A DNA stretch of 64,000 nucleotides. It comes from Bacteroidales bacterium. Lineage in GTDB: Bacteria > Bacteroidota > Bacteroidia > Bacteroidales > VadinHA17. The stretch's first letter is position 1. Every line of letters starts with the position of its first letter. The stretch lies in contig JAJFVL010000049.1 in the NCBI GenBank assembly GCA_021371855.1, positions 152,585-216,584 on the forward strand, in the 5' to 3' direction. A model generated the notes under the pieces. That model saw only the letters and a program-made list of their open reading frames with translations, did not search any database and was not told where the DNA came from. Shown here piece by piece: positions 54,587 to 64,000 of the stretch. The position numbers were made by a program, and so were the translations under genes.

Positions 54587-57500
54587 ATGAAAAAAAACTC
54601 ATGTGTAATGCGGAAATGTCAAGAAAACTCTCATTTCCGAAAAATCTGGATGACAATGAAGCTAACTATGGTTCTGTTCTTTCTGGCCATTACCAAGCTG
54701 ATGGCTTCAGAAGCTTACTCACAAACGACCAAATTGACATTGCAGCTTAAAGATGCAACTGTCAAAGAGGCTCTAAACAAGATCGAAGATAACAGTGAGT
54801 TCTTCTTTCTTTACAACAGCAAACTTGTTGACGTTAATCGCAAAGTATCGATGGACGTTAATGATAAAAAGATCAACGAAATACTTGGTGATTTGTTCGA
54901 AGGAACTGACGTGGTTTATGCTGTTGTTGACCGGCAGATTGTTTTGACCAACAAAGCTAATCAAAATGGTTTCTCGCAACCTGTTGACCAGCAACAACAA
55001 AAAGTTACAGGTAAAGTCACTAACGAATCTGGAGAACCTTTACCGGGAGTGTCGGTGATAGTGAAAGGTACAACCACCGGTACAATTACCGATATAAATG
55101 GTAGTTTTTCACTTGCCAATATATCCGAAAACGCGACTTTGCAGTTATCTTTCGTGGGGATGAAAACACTGGAAGTGAAAGTTGGAAACCAAACATCAAT
55201 AGATGCTGTTTTGGCTGATGAGATGCTGGGTTTGGACGAAGTTGTTGTTATTGGGTATGGATCTGTAAAAAAAACAGATCTTACAGGGTCTGTTACCCAA
55301 ATTAAACCAAAAGATTTAGCTGCTTTTACAAACGGTAATATTTTAAAGGCCTTATCAGGACGTGCGACTGGCGTGCAGGTGTTGCAAAACGATGGCAGAC
55401 CAGGTGCTTCGCCAAGTATTCGTATTCGTGGCACCAATTCCATTTTGGGAAGTAACGAGCCCCTGTATGTAATAGATGGATTCCCGGGTTCGATCAGCAG
55501 TGTGCAGGAAACGGATATTGAATCTATTGAGATTTTGAAAGATGCGTCTGCAACAGCTATTTATGGTTCTCGTGGGGCTAATGGTGTAATTATCATTAGT
55601 ACTAAAAAAGGAAAATCAGGAGAGACGCTGGTGGATTATGAAACTAATTATGGTATGCAACGTGTTACTAAAAAGCTTGATTTAATGAATGGCCTTCAAT
55701 GGGCAAAATTTTACAACGAAGTAGCAGTTAATGATGGGGCAAATCCTTATTTTACTAATGAGCAACTTGATGCATTTGCAAAAGGAACTGATACAGATTG
55801 GCAAGACTTGATATTATATGATGCACCGATCATGCTCCACTCACTAAATGTGAGTGGTGGGAATGAAAAAACTCAATTTTCAATTTCCGGCAACGCATTT
55901 TTACAGGACGGGATAATAAAAAATACCGATTACAATCGTTATACACTCCGGTCTAATATAAACCATAAGATCAGTAAAATATTCAGTATATCTCTCAATG
56001 CTTTAGCATCAAAAACAAAAAGCGATACGAAATCCACAGAAGGTACCCGTGGGAACGGTGTTATTGGTGGAATGATAGGTGCATCTCCTGTTTTTTCTCC
56101 CTTTAATATAGATGGTACGATTAGTAGGATTAATACCGCATATCCCTTTTTATCAAACGTATTAATCAATCCTTTAACGGTTATTTACGGACAATCCAAT
56201 AAAAGTGATACTAACTTTCAATTGTTTAATTTAGCGTTCGACATAAGCCCAATTAAGGGTATGGTTATTAAATTGGCAGGAGGTGTTCAAAATTCAGACA
56301 GTCGATCTGATTCATTTACTCAGATAGATCAGATTATTAATTCCGTAGGATCCGCTTCCGTGAGTACTAGTAATAGTATAAACATGCTCAATGAAAATAC
56401 AATAAGTTATTCGAAAACATTTGGAGATCATTCCATTTCAGCTGTAGGAGGTTTTTCCTATGAGGACAGCCAATACAAAAGCCTCAGTGCTAGTGGAAAA
56501 GGATTCTTAAGTAACGTTGTTGAAACTTATAATTTGCAGGGAGCGGCTTCGCAAGGTATTGCATCTTCCGGTTACAGCAAAGCTGTTTTATTTTCTTATT
56601 TAGGGAGAGTGAATTATAATTATAAGGGAAGATACTTTGCCACGTTTAGCTACCGACGTGATGGTTCTTCTAAATTTTCAGTTTTGAATAAATGGAGCGA
56701 TTTCCCTTCCGGAGCAATTGCCTGGCGTGTTTCTGAAGAAAAATTTATGCAACAGGTTAAAACAATCTCAAATCTTAAGTTACGGGCAAGTTATGGCGCT
56801 GCAGGTAATAATGCATTAAGTGCATATCAAACTTTAAATGCACTTGGATCATATAAAGTGGTATTCAATGATGCTTTATTTACTGCCTTCGGGCCTGGCA
56901 CTACTAAGCCAGGACAATTAAAATGGGAAACTACTTATGGATACGATGCTGGTGTTGACCTCGGTTTGTTCAGTAATAGAATAAATATAACGATTGACTA
57001 TTACCATAAAAAAACCAAGGACTTGTTGAATAGTGTTCAATTACCAGCTTCTTCAGGCTATACGCAGACATTACAAAATGTTGGTGAAATACAAAACAAG
57101 GGATTTGAGTTTTCTATTGATGCACAAATCTTAAATAAAGAAGTTAAGTGGAATGTAAGTTCCAATATTTCAGTTAATCGTAATAATGTTTCAAAATTAT
57201 ATGGTGGACAAGATATTTATGGTGCGGTCTTTAATACTGGTCCTCTTACTGATTTCATCAATCTTTTAAGAGAAGGGCAACCGTTGGGAATATTTTATGG
57301 TTACCTGGAAGATGGATATACTGAGATCGGGAATATCAAGTACAAAGATTTGAACGATGATGGAATAATTAATTCCAATGATAAAACATATATAGGAAAT
57401 CCTAATCCGAAATTTATTTATGGATTTAATTCTGTTATTTCTTACAAAGGGTTTGACTTAACACTATTCCTTCAAGGGTCACAGGGGAATGACATTTTTA

Positions 57501-57898
57501 ATTTGGATGCTAACACAAATATTGATTTGGGGTTTGGACTTAATTTACCTGTAGACGTGTATAACAATCATTGGACCGTTGATAATCCAAATGCTAAATA
57601 TCCTAAACTTTCAAAAAAGATATCAGGAAATGTTTCAGACCGTTGGGTTGAAGATGGTTCATACTTAAGATTAAAAAATATTCAATTGGCATATAATCTG
57701 CCATCTGGCCTCATTAAATGGGCAAGAAGCATTCAGCTATATATAAGTGGGCAAAACCTTTTCACAATCAATAAATTCTCGTGGTTCGATCCTGAAATAA
57801 ATTCACGCGGAGGTAGTAGCTCTATTAACCAAGGACTAAGTTATTTTGGCTACCCTACTGCTAAATCGCTCACATTGGGAATTCGCTGTAGCCTATAA
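54587..57898 (+). CDS. SusC-like TonB-dependent porin with STN domain, locus 4
   Basis: 1103-residue outer-membrane importer. A long N-terminal signal region ends MASEAYSQ (about residue 46), followed by an STN domain (KLTLQLKDATVKEALNKIED, about 50-110), a carboxypeptidase-like domain (VTGKVTNESGEPLPGVSVIV), the TonB box DEVVVIGYGSVKK, a plug (VLQNDGRPGASPSIRIRGTN) and the barrel ending LGIRCSL. The DEVVVIGYG form is typical of glycan-type SusC, unlike the VVVTALG form of loci 1-3. A canonical SusD follows 26 bp downstream, and enzymes for sugars follow that. Confidence 0.95.
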   Translation: MKKNSCVMRKCQENSHFRKIWMTMKLTMVLFFLAITKLMASEAYSQTTKLTLQLKDATVKEALNKIEDNSEFFFLYNSKLVDVNRKVSMDVNDKKINEILGDLFEGTDVVYAVVDRQIVLTNKANQNGFSQPVDQQQQKVTGKVTNESGEPLPGVSVIVKGTTTGTITDINGSFSLANISENATLQLSFVGMKTLEVKVGNQTSIDAVLADEMLGLDEVVVIGYGSVKKTDLTGSVTQIKPKDLAAFTNGNILKALSGRATGVQVLQNDGRPGASPSIRIRGTNSILGSNEPLYVIDGFPGSISSVQETDIESIEILKDASATAIYGSRGANGVIIISTKKGKSGETLVDYETNYGMQRVTKKLDLMNGLQWAKFYNEVAVNDGANPYFTNEQLDAFAKGTDTDWQDLILYDAPIMLHSLNVSGGNEKTQFSISGNAFLQDGIIKNTDYNRYTLRSNINHKISKIFSISLNALASKTKSDTKSTEGTRGNGVIGGMIGASPVFSPFNIDGTISRINTAYPFLSNVLINPLTVIYGQSNKSDTNFQLFNLAFDISPIKGMVIKLAGGVQNSDSRSDSFTQIDQIINSVGSASVSTSNSINMLNENTISYSKTFGDHSISAVGGFSYEDSQYKSLSASGKGFLSNVVETYNLQGAASQGIASSGYSKAVLFSYLGRVNYNYKGRYFATFSYRRDGSSKFSVLNKWSDFPSGAIAWRVSEEKFMQQVKTISNLKLRASYGAAGNNALSAYQTLNALGSYKVVFNDALFTAFGPGTTKPGQLKWETTYGYDAGVDLGLFSNRINITIDYYHKKTKDLLNSVQLPASSGYTQTLQNVGEIQNKGFEFSIDAQILNKEVKWNVSSNISVNRNNVSKLYGGQDIYGAVFNTGPLTDFINLLREGQPLGIFYGYLEDGYTEIGNIKYKDLNDDGIINSNDKTYIGNPNPKFIYGFNSVISYKGFDLTLFLQGSQGNDIFNLDANTNIDLGFGLNLPVDVYNNHWTVDNPNAKYPKLSKKISGNVSDRWVEDGSYLRLKNIQLAYNLPSGLIKWARSIQLYISGQNLFTINKFSWFDPEINSRGGSSSINQGLSYFGYPTAKSLTLGIRCSL

Positions 57899-57924
57899 GA
57901 TAAACATTTAAAATTTAACATATT

Positions 57925-59370
57925 ATGAAAAAAATATTCATTTTCTTTTTGGTGTTTGTTTTGTTTGTTGCATGTACAAAAAATTTAGATGAGTATCCTA
58001 AATCTATTGCAGCAGAAACATTCTATAATAACCCATCTGAAGTAGAATCAGGGTTAAATGCTATTTATGTGCCACTGAAAAGCTCTAGCTTAATGGGGGG
58101 TGTTTATCAGGCAATTTTAGAAAGCTTGTCAGATGGCACATATGGAAGAGGATCTTTTAGTATTTTTAATAGTTATGAGCTCGATAATACCAATATTACA
58201 CGTATAGGCATAATGTGGCAACTTTTTTACCAGTCTATTAAGAACGCTAATATTTGTATTCAAAAAATACCAAATGGTAAAAATCTTACAGATGCAGATA
58301 AAAATAAATACTTGGCAGAAGCAAAGTTTTTGCGTGGCTTAATTTACTTTACTATGGCCCGAAATTGGGGAGGGGTAATATTACGGACAGAGATAAATAT
58401 GGACTCCATTAATGTGGGGCGTAGTTCTTCAATTGATACATGGACTCTGGCACTGGCTGATTTAAAAGATGCAGAACAAAACTTGCCTGATAATCCTAGG
58501 CTTATTGGGACACCCTCTAAATTAGCTGCTAAAACCGTGTTAGCAGAGATGTATTTATGTTTACAACAATGGCAGGATGCAAGAGATGAAGTCAAAGCTG
58601 TGATACAATCAAATAAATTTTCATTAGTAAAAGTTACTAAGACGTCAGATTTTAATAATATTTACGGACCGGAAGTGTTAACAACTTCTGAAGAAATATT
58701 CTATCTTAAATTTTCAAGACAAGGTTCTACCTATGGATTTACTTGGCCAATGTATGTTCATAAATCAGGAGATGGTTATCATGGAGCAGGAGGATGGTAC
58801 GGAATATACAGTGACACTCTTCTTAATCCAGTTATTAAGAACTGGAATAATAATGATTTAAGAAAAAAATTCAATTGGTATCCATGTAATATAGGATTAG
58901 GACCAAATACAGTTTTAAATGCAAAGTATAGCGATCCTAAAGCTACAGGTGATAGTAATGCTGGTAATGATTGGCAGTGGTATAAATTTTCGGATGTGCT
59001 TTTAATGTACGCAGAAGCCGAATGTCGAGTCAATAGAGGGCCAAACGCATCTGCAATGGATGCATTGAACCAGGTGCATAGGCGAGCCTATGGATATGAT
59101 CCTGCACAAACCTCTCCAGTAGATTTTCATGTAAATGATTATGATGAACAAAACTTTCTTGAACTAGTTATAAAAGAAAGAAATTATGAAACCTGTTTTG
59201 AAGCAAAAAGATGGTTAGATTTAAAACGGTTGGGTATTGTAAAACAGGTGATTTTAAATGCTAAAGGGGTAACAGTAGCAGATAAATGTTTATTATTTCC
59301 GATTCCTGTTGTTGAAATGTCATATAATAAAGCATTAGATCCTGTAAAAGACCAGAATCCAGGTTGGTAA
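57925..59370 (+). CDS. SusD/RagB outer-membrane lipoprotein, locus 4
   Basis: 481-residue canonical SusD/RagB protein. The lipobox is VLFVAC (Cys17), followed by TKNLDEYPKSIAAETFYNNP, with the usual TPR-like helices (KYLAEAKFLRGLIYFTMARN, SKLAAKTVLAEMYLCLQQWQ) and the C-terminal FSDVLLMYAEAECRVNRGPN. It belongs to a different SusD subfamily from the three minus-strand proteins, as shown by the start and the C-terminal NYETCFEAKRWLDLKRLGIV signature. The codons look more AT-rich than in neighbouring regions. Confidence 0.95.
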   Translation: MKKIFIFFLVFVLFVACTKNLDEYPKSIAAETFYNNPSEVESGLNAIYVPLKSSSLMGGVYQAILESLSDGTYGRGSFSIFNSYELDNTNITRIGIMWQLFYQSIKNANICIQKIPNGKNLTDADKNKYLAEAKFLRGLIYFTMARNWGGVILRTEINMDSINVGRSSSIDTWTLALADLKDAEQNLPDNPRLIGTPSKLAAKTVLAEMYLCLQQWQDARDEVKAVIQSNKFSLVKVTKTSDFNNIYGPEVLTTSEEIFYLKFSRQGSTYGFTWPMYVHKSGDGYHGAGGWYGIYSDTLLNPVIKNWNNNDLRKKFNWYPCNIGLGPNTVLNAKYSDPKATGDSNAGNDWQWYKFSDVLLMYAEAECRVNRGPNASAMDALNQVHRRAYGYDPAQTSPVDFHVNDYDEQNFLELVIKERNYETCFEAKRWLDLKRLGIVKQVILNAKGVTVADKCLLFPIPVVEMSYNKALDPVKDQNPGW

Positions 59371-59381
59371 TCATTTTCTGG

Positions 59382-59436
59382 CCAGATACTCATATTATCT
59401 TTTAATTATTATTCTAAAAATAAAATGAGTATCTGG
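59382..59436 (+). repeat. 12-bp inverted repeat after SusD of locus 4
   Basis: CCAGATACTCAT (59382-59393) pairs perfectly with ATGAGTATCTGG (59425-59436) around a 31-nt AT-rich loop. The hairpin lies 12 bp after the susD stop codon and lacks a T run, so it may protect the 3' end or mark an insertion, rather than terminate. Confidence 0.6.
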
Positions 59437-59695
59437 AATTATTAAAACGAAGAGTCAAGGACAAAAACTCTAAGTTTAAAGTTGTTGAATGGCCTTTATC
59501 TTACACCTTTTGTAAAGTTTCAAGGAAAGGTGAAAAAGTAGTGGTTATTGATAATGGGATGATTATGGACTTTAATCCAAAATTTATTTTTCTTGTAATT
59601 ATACCAAAGACTTCCCCAAGACAAAGATTTTTGGTTTTTATTAATCTTAATCGATACTAGTATTAAAAATAATAACAATTATTAAATTGAGAAAT
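59437..59695. other. Intergenic region before the glycoside hydrolase gene
   Basis: Together with the hairpin just before it, this 325-bp gap breaks the spacing expected of a tight operon. I see an open-looking stretch with AKVVVIDNG-like codons but no full frame, so an eroded gene is possible. The enzyme gene may have its own promoter here. Confidence 0.4.
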
Positions 59696-62323
59696 ATGAA
59701 AAATCCGATCCATTTTTTTATAATTATAACTTCAATAATTATACTTCTACTTGTATACTCTGTTAGAATTATTGCAGTAGAAGGAAATCCCCCCAAAGAA
59801 GTGATTCGCAATAAAGAAATAATCCAATTTGATAACAATCAGTTGTTGATCGATATACGACAGGCAAACTGGGAATGTTGCGTTTTAAAAAATGAAGATA
59901 AATCCGGGCCCAATAATATGTACAGCAGTGGTAAAAAGGTGGATTTAGATATAGTAAAAGCCGAATATGAAAACACAGTTAAAGTCAAAAAATGGAAACC
60001 TGTTCATGTAGGTCGTCGGTGGGAAACGATGGGTTATCCGGATCTTAACAACAAAGAAGTCTGGTTACATTTGAAATTCTATGTCTCATCTGAAATGAAA
60101 GGTTATAAATTTGGATTCTTTTGCACAGCTGTAGATGATGCCGCACATTTTTTTCTAAATGGTACATTTCTGGATAAAAAAGCATATGTTTGGGGAGCTC
60201 GCATTCCTGAACCAGTCAATATTGATCTTACTTCTCAGATACAATTTGGAAAAGAAAATCTGCTGGCAATTCGTCTGAGTGATTATACTCCGGCACGAGG
60301 TGGAGGAATTTTAGGTAACGTATTACTTTACAGAACTCTGCCGTATGTACGTACTCCAATGGGAGGTGTTGTCCTGACAGATAAAGTATCAGATAAATAC
60401 TCTGTTGTTTTAAATATTGGTGATGCATTGCTTTCCAGGGATCAAAAAACAGCATTTACATCAGAAGAACTTAGTACAATGGAAATACCTCCATACATTC
60501 TTAGAGATGAAGAATTGGTATTGGTTATTCCTAGCGAAGCTATTAAGCAAAGAGTTCCACAATACAAGGTTGATTTGAATTTTGTTTGTCAAACATATGA
60601 TAAACGACTCCTTGCAATACAATGTGGCGAATTACCAACAAGGGTGGAACTATTTGATTTAATGACTATCCCGCTCAATCTGAGCGCCACATATAACAAT
60701 CCGTTTGATCCAAGGCAAATCAATGTTCAGGCAGTGGTGGAAACGCCCTCCGGGAAAACCGAAAAAGTAGCGGCATTCTTTTACCAGGATTTTACACCTA
60801 TCCCAATTAGGTATGAGGAAGAGATTCTTCTTCCCAAAGCAGGAAATCCATGGCGGCTTTATTATCGTCCCAGGGAAAAGGGTACCTATACGTTTCATCT
60901 TATTGCACAAGACAGAACCGGGATGAAGCGCACTCCAGACCAAAAATTTGATGTTACAGCATCTGATAAAAAAGGATTTTTACGGGTTAGTAAAGATGAT
61001 CCCCGCTTTTTTGAGTTTGATAACGGCGAATCATATTTTGGCATTGGTCCAAGTGGGTGGTGTCGTGACACAAACTATATATTTGGAGGTAACACCCGAT
61101 GGATTTCAACTCGATTGCTTGACGAGTATTATAAACGGAAAGCAGATGCCGGTTCAAATTACGATTACTGCCTGGCCGAATTTTTTGGACGCCTTTACAC
61201 TCAGGGCGGTTTTATTGATCAACATGTGGCATGGAAGTGTGAACATCGGATACGGACATTGGAGAAATTGGGTATTTACTGGGTAACATGCTATGACGAT
61301 CTTTGCCGGTCGACAGTATATGGATTAAATACACTACCTTATTCTGAATTTCAGGGAGGCCCCTGCAATAGAATCGAGGAGCTATATTTTAAGGAGCGTT
61401 CACTCGAGATGCAAAGGGATCATCTTCGCTATTTTGTAAGCCGGATGAGCGATAGCCCTGCATTGATGGTTTGGGCAATTGGGGATGAAGGACAGGATGG
61501 TAATTCGTTTTCGCGGCTTATGGTTCGCTCCTGGATCAAAGAGTTACAAAACTACGTTCACACGATTGATGTTTACCAACACCCACATGTTATAGGTGAA
61601 GGTCCCCTATCAATAACACATGGAGGTGAAGCAATCATCATCCCTGATTGGTATTTTAATCCAGGTTTGACGGCCGATGGTGTAAAATTGGTTCAGGAGA
61701 TCATGAAGAAGTATAATAGATTCAACTGCCCTTTGATCAACCCTGAAGGCGGTATGGTTCAATGGACAAAACCTGATGATTCATACGGGCCTAAAAGTCC
61801 CGGATACTATCTGAGTGGTGAAAGATGGAAATTTCCTGAAGCTATATCTTTTCATAATAATCTATGGATAAGCCTTTTTATGAAAAATGCAGTTGGGGGA
61901 ACTGAATGGCTGGGGCATTTTATTGTTCAAAAAAACCAGTTATTCCATGCTACTGCAATGCGCAATTTTCTGGAAGGAGAATCACTTACTAAACCTCATT
62001 GGGAAATTGTTACTCCAGTTGTTTCTCACCCGGACCTCCGCGGCTTCTGTCTTCAGTCTGAAGGCAATAGCTGGGTTTGGATTCAGAACAAGTTCTACAC
62101 CTGGCTGGAAGCCGGACATTATGGAAAGACACCACCAGTCATCTCTGATTCAAAAATCGACATCCCGGTGAAAAAAAATGGTAATTACAATGTTGAACTA
62201 TGGGATACTCGTAGTGGTAAAGTAATTTCAACTACAACGGTTCTTTCGAAAGAAGGGAAAATTTTCTACCTGCTACCTCCTATCGAAAAGGATGTTGCTT
62301 TGAAGGTTAACATAATTGATTAA
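59696..62323 (+). CDS. Putative exported glycoside hydrolase (beta-sandwich plus TIM barrel)
   Basis: 875-residue protein with a signal peptide (MKNPIHFFIIITSIIILLLV), read from the ATG at 59696; a TTG 9 bp upstream is also in frame. The first 230 residues hold a jelly-roll sugar-binding domain like the GH2 N-terminus (VWLHLKFYVSSEMKGYKFGF, DAAHFFLNGTFLD). A DUF5060-like sandwich follows (about 340-420, GTYTFHLIAQDRTG). Then a TIM-barrel-like domain begins at FFEFDNGESYFGIGPSGWCR. Likely catalytic acids are Glu598 in VWAIGDEGQ and Glu684 in INPEGGMVQW, about 86 residues apart, as in clan GH-A enzymes. I cannot assign a known GH family. It and the epimerase make this the sugar-degrading locus. 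Confidence 0.75.
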   Translation: MKNPIHFFIIITSIIILLLVYSVRIIAVEGNPPKEVIRNKEIIQFDNNQLLIDIRQANWECCVLKNEDKSGPNNMYSSGKKVDLDIVKAEYENTVKVKKWKPVHVGRRWETMGYPDLNNKEVWLHLKFYVSSEMKGYKFGFFCTAVDDAAHFFLNGTFLDKKAYVWGARIPEPVNIDLTSQIQFGKENLLAIRLSDYTPARGGGILGNVLLYRTLPYVRTPMGGVVLTDKVSDKYSVVLNIGDALLSRDQKTAFTSEELSTMEIPPYILRDEELVLVIPSEAIKQRVPQYKVDLNFVCQTYDKRLLAIQCGELPTRVELFDLMTIPLNLSATYNNPFDPRQINVQAVVETPSGKTEKVAAFFYQDFTPIPIRYEEEILLPKAGNPWRLYYRPREKGTYTFHLIAQDRTGMKRTPDQKFDVTASDKKGFLRVSKDDPRFFEFDNGESYFGIGPSGWCRDTNYIFGGNTRWISTRLLDEYYKRKADAGSNYDYCLAEFFGRLYTQGGFIDQHVAWKCEHRIRTLEKLGIYWVTCYDDLCRSTVYGLNTLPYSEFQGGPCNRIEELYFKERSLEMQRDHLRYFVSRMSDSPALMVWAIGDEGQDGNSFSRLMVRSWIKELQNYVHTIDVYQHPHVIGEGPLSITHGGEAIIIPDWYFNPGLTADGVKLVQEIMKKYNRFNCPLINPEGGMVQWTKPDDSYGPKSPGYYLSGERWKFPEAISFHNNLWISLFMKNAVGGTEWLGHFIVQKNQLFHATAMRNFLEGESLTKPHWEIVTPVVSHPDLRGFCLQSEGNSWVWIQNKFYTWLEAGHYGKTPPVISDSKIDIPVKKNGNYNVELWDTRSGKVISTTTVLSKEGKIFYLLPPIEKDVALKVNIID

Positions 62324-62463
62324 TGGTTTCATAGATGTTTTAAACTATTTATTATTTAAGATTTTTAAACGCATACATTTATGAAAAGTTATAGAAAAGT
62401 TTTTGCAGTTAATAAATAAACCTTCCATTTGTGTTTGAATAATACAAGATTAAAAATAGCAAA

Positions 62464-63705
62464 ATGAGTATAAAGGAAAAAAGGGATGAGCATCTGTCAA
62501 TAGAAATTGATTACTGTAAAGTGTTGATACAATATCGTTCAGAACTTCTAAACAGTGTAGTGCCATTCTGGATGAAGTATGCAATCGATTGGAAAAACGG
62601 GGGTATTTGTACTTGTCTTTCTGATAAAGGCGATGTTTTGAGCCAGGATAAATACATGTGGTCCCAATTAAGGGCAATTTGGACATTTTCTGCGCTTTAT
62701 AATAAAATCGAGAAGAAAAAGGAATGGCTTGATGTTGCTTTGCACATATTTGAGTTCGTTAGAAAATATGGACGGGATGATAAAGGACAGTGGGTTTATT
62801 CTGTGAATAAAAATGGCACTCCACTTAGAGGAGCTACAAGTATTTATGCAGATGGTTTTGCAATCAACGGATTTACAGAGTTAGCTAAAGCGACAGGGAA
62901 TAAAGATGTGATTCAACTTGCACTTGACACATATTATAATGTTCAAAAACGCTTGGCTGTACCCGGATCATATCCAACAGAACCTTTGCCGATTCCTCAT
63001 GATTGTATAGCACACGGCATCTCGATGATCTTTTCGATGGTATTCAATGAATTGGGGCAATATTTGAACAATGCCGATATTCTGCAAGCAAGTATTGATC
63101 AAGCGGAACAAGTAATGACCGTATTTCTTCGACCAGAACAACAACGACTATATGAGTATGTTAGAACAGACAACACCTTGCTCGAGACACAACCAGGATT
63201 AACGACTGTTCCTGGCCATGCTCTTGAATCAATGTGTTTTATGATTCATATTTATCAGCAACGCAATGATCAGAAACGTATTCAGCAGGCGATTGATTGT
63301 ATTCGCTGGCATACTGAACTTGGATGGGATTATGAATATGGTGGCATTCTCTTGGCGATTAATGCAGAAGGATCATTTTGGGAAGACAAGTGGGATACCA
63401 AACTATGGTGGACACACGCCGAAGCTCTTTATGCACTTCTATTAGTCTATTCAATCTCTCAGGAGGAGTGGTGTCTGAACTGGTTCAGACAAGTACACGA
63501 TTATACATTTAGCCATTACCCCGTATCTAATTATGGTGAGTGGTTTCAGAGGCTTGATCGCTACGGAAACCATATCAGTAATATAGCTGATTTGCCGGTA
63601 AAAGATCCTTTTCATGTAGCGCGATCACTGATTAATTGTATTGGAGTACTGGAAAAACTTGTTTCAACAGGTAAAGAAGAAAATGTAAAGAATAATATGT
63701 TATGA
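62464..63705 (+). CDS. N-acylglucosamine 2-epimerase (AGE) family protein
   Basis: 413-residue cytoplasmic (alpha/alpha)6-barrel protein of the AGE family, which includes N-acylglucosamine 2-epimerase, cellobiose 2-epimerase and mannose isomerase. Visible family motifs are DKYMWSQLRAIWTFSALYNK, GATSIYADGFAINGFTEL, LPIPHDCIAHGISMIF, VPGHALESMCFMIH and KLWWTHAEALYALLLVYS, with conserved histidines in the barrel. It begins 140 bp after the glycoside hydrolase. It would turn one released sugar into its 2-epimer for catabolism; the exact sugar is not clear. Confidence 0.9.
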   Translation: MSIKEKRDEHLSIEIDYCKVLIQYRSELLNSVVPFWMKYAIDWKNGGICTCLSDKGDVLSQDKYMWSQLRAIWTFSALYNKIEKKKEWLDVALHIFEFVRKYGRDDKGQWVYSVNKNGTPLRGATSIYADGFAINGFTELAKATGNKDVIQLALDTYYNVQKRLAVPGSYPTEPLPIPHDCIAHGISMIFSMVFNELGQYLNNADILQASIDQAEQVMTVFLRPEQQRLYEYVRTDNTLLETQPGLTTVPGHALESMCFMIHIYQQRNDQKRIQQAIDCIRWHTELGWDYEYGGILLAINAEGSFWEDKWDTKLWWTHAEALYALLLVYSISQEEWCLNWFRQVHDYTFSHYPVSNYGEWFQRLDRYGNHISNIADLPVKDPFHVARSLINCIGVLEKLVSTGKEENVKNNML

Positions 63706-63838
63706 ATGGAGGTAATTATCAGATTAAAAAAAATTATTTAACAACTTAAATTTACTAGGAACTTGGGATGAAATGAGCATAGATTTATAAGTGATTTGTA
63801 ATTAAATAGGGTCAATAAGTTAAAAAAAATAAGTGACT

Positions 63839-64000
63839 ATGAGTGTAAAAGAGACAGGCGTAAGCTACTACGGGATAAGTTATCCCGAGCATGCAGAAAA
63901 GGATTTCAGAGAGATGATAGATCATAATTGCAATGCAGTGATACTTGCATTATCAGAATTTGATATTGATTTTTGGTTTCCCAACATTATCAAGGTTACG
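63839..64000 (+). CDS. Start of an unidentified gene (runs off the window)
   Basis: From the ATG at 63839 an open frame of 54 codons runs to the window edge (MSVKETGVSYYGISYPEHAE and on). The style, with YYGISYPEHAEKDFREMI and AVILALSEFD, resembles the first strand and helix of a TIM-barrel enzyme of sugar metabolism. It lies 133 bp behind the epimerase gene and probably belongs to the same locus. Confidence 0.65.
   Translation, partial: MSVKETGVSYYGISYPEHAEKDFREMIDHNCNAVILALSEFDIDFWFPNIIKVT

Overview
The window is a stretch of a Bacteroidota chromosome, most likely class Bacteroidia (Bacteroidales or Marinilabiliales). The evidence is four ECF-sigma/FecR/SusC/SusD loci, a TonB receptor with a DUF4249 lipoprotein, a type IX secretion (T9SS) sorting domain, TAnnTTTG-type promoters and AT-rich intergenic DNA. 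No prophage, CRISPR array or intact insertion sequence was found.

Layout. 1-5.4 kb: leuS with an M23 peptidase lipoprotein behind it, divergent from tRNA-Arg(CCG), then an orphan membrane-protein gene behind repeated leader elements and a truncated tRNA-Val. 5.4-8.3 kb: nitroreductase, an HGSNAT/DUF5009-type acyltransferase and an M55 D-aminopeptidase. 8.3-31.5 kb: three minus-strand loci in the order sigma, FecR, SusC, SusD, with a serine hydrolase between the first two. The second and third are paralogous tandem copies. 31.9-39.1 kb: ceramidase-like protein, a small hypothetical protein, asnA, and the DUF4249/TonB receptor pair. 40-44.3 kb: a T9SS-exported lipase-like giant with 534-bp internal repeats. 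44.6-51.4 kb: tRNA-Ser(GGA) and a nitrogen-metabolism block (ansA, tatD-like, gdhA, dprA, second gdhA). 51.7-64 kb: a plus-strand locus (sigma, FecR, SusC, SusD, putative glycoside hydrolase, AGE-family epimerase, start of one more gene) whose sigma and FecR genes are separated by three hairpin repeats and a DUF559 nuclease gene.

How the genes work together. In each SusC/D locus, the STN domain of the SusC porin should signal through FecR to the ECF sigma factor, which then raises expression of susCD. All four loci also carry, between fecR and susC, an intrinsic terminator pointing opposite to susC and a TAnnTTTG box on the opposite strand at the susC start codon. This is the layout of a cis-antisense small RNA, and the four terminator loops share a CAA(A) edge. 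Only the plus-strand locus has carbohydrate enzymes. The minus-strand loci sit beside a D-aminopeptidase and a serine hydrolase, so peptides or wall fragments are plausible ligands (inference).

Most interesting signals: the antisense-RNA family at all four loci; the DUF559 gene within GC-rich hairpin repeats that splits a sigma/FecR pair; a structured leader of about 95 nt repeated in front of unrelated genes; and the duplicated SusCD loci whose transport halves are conserved while the signalling halves have diverged.
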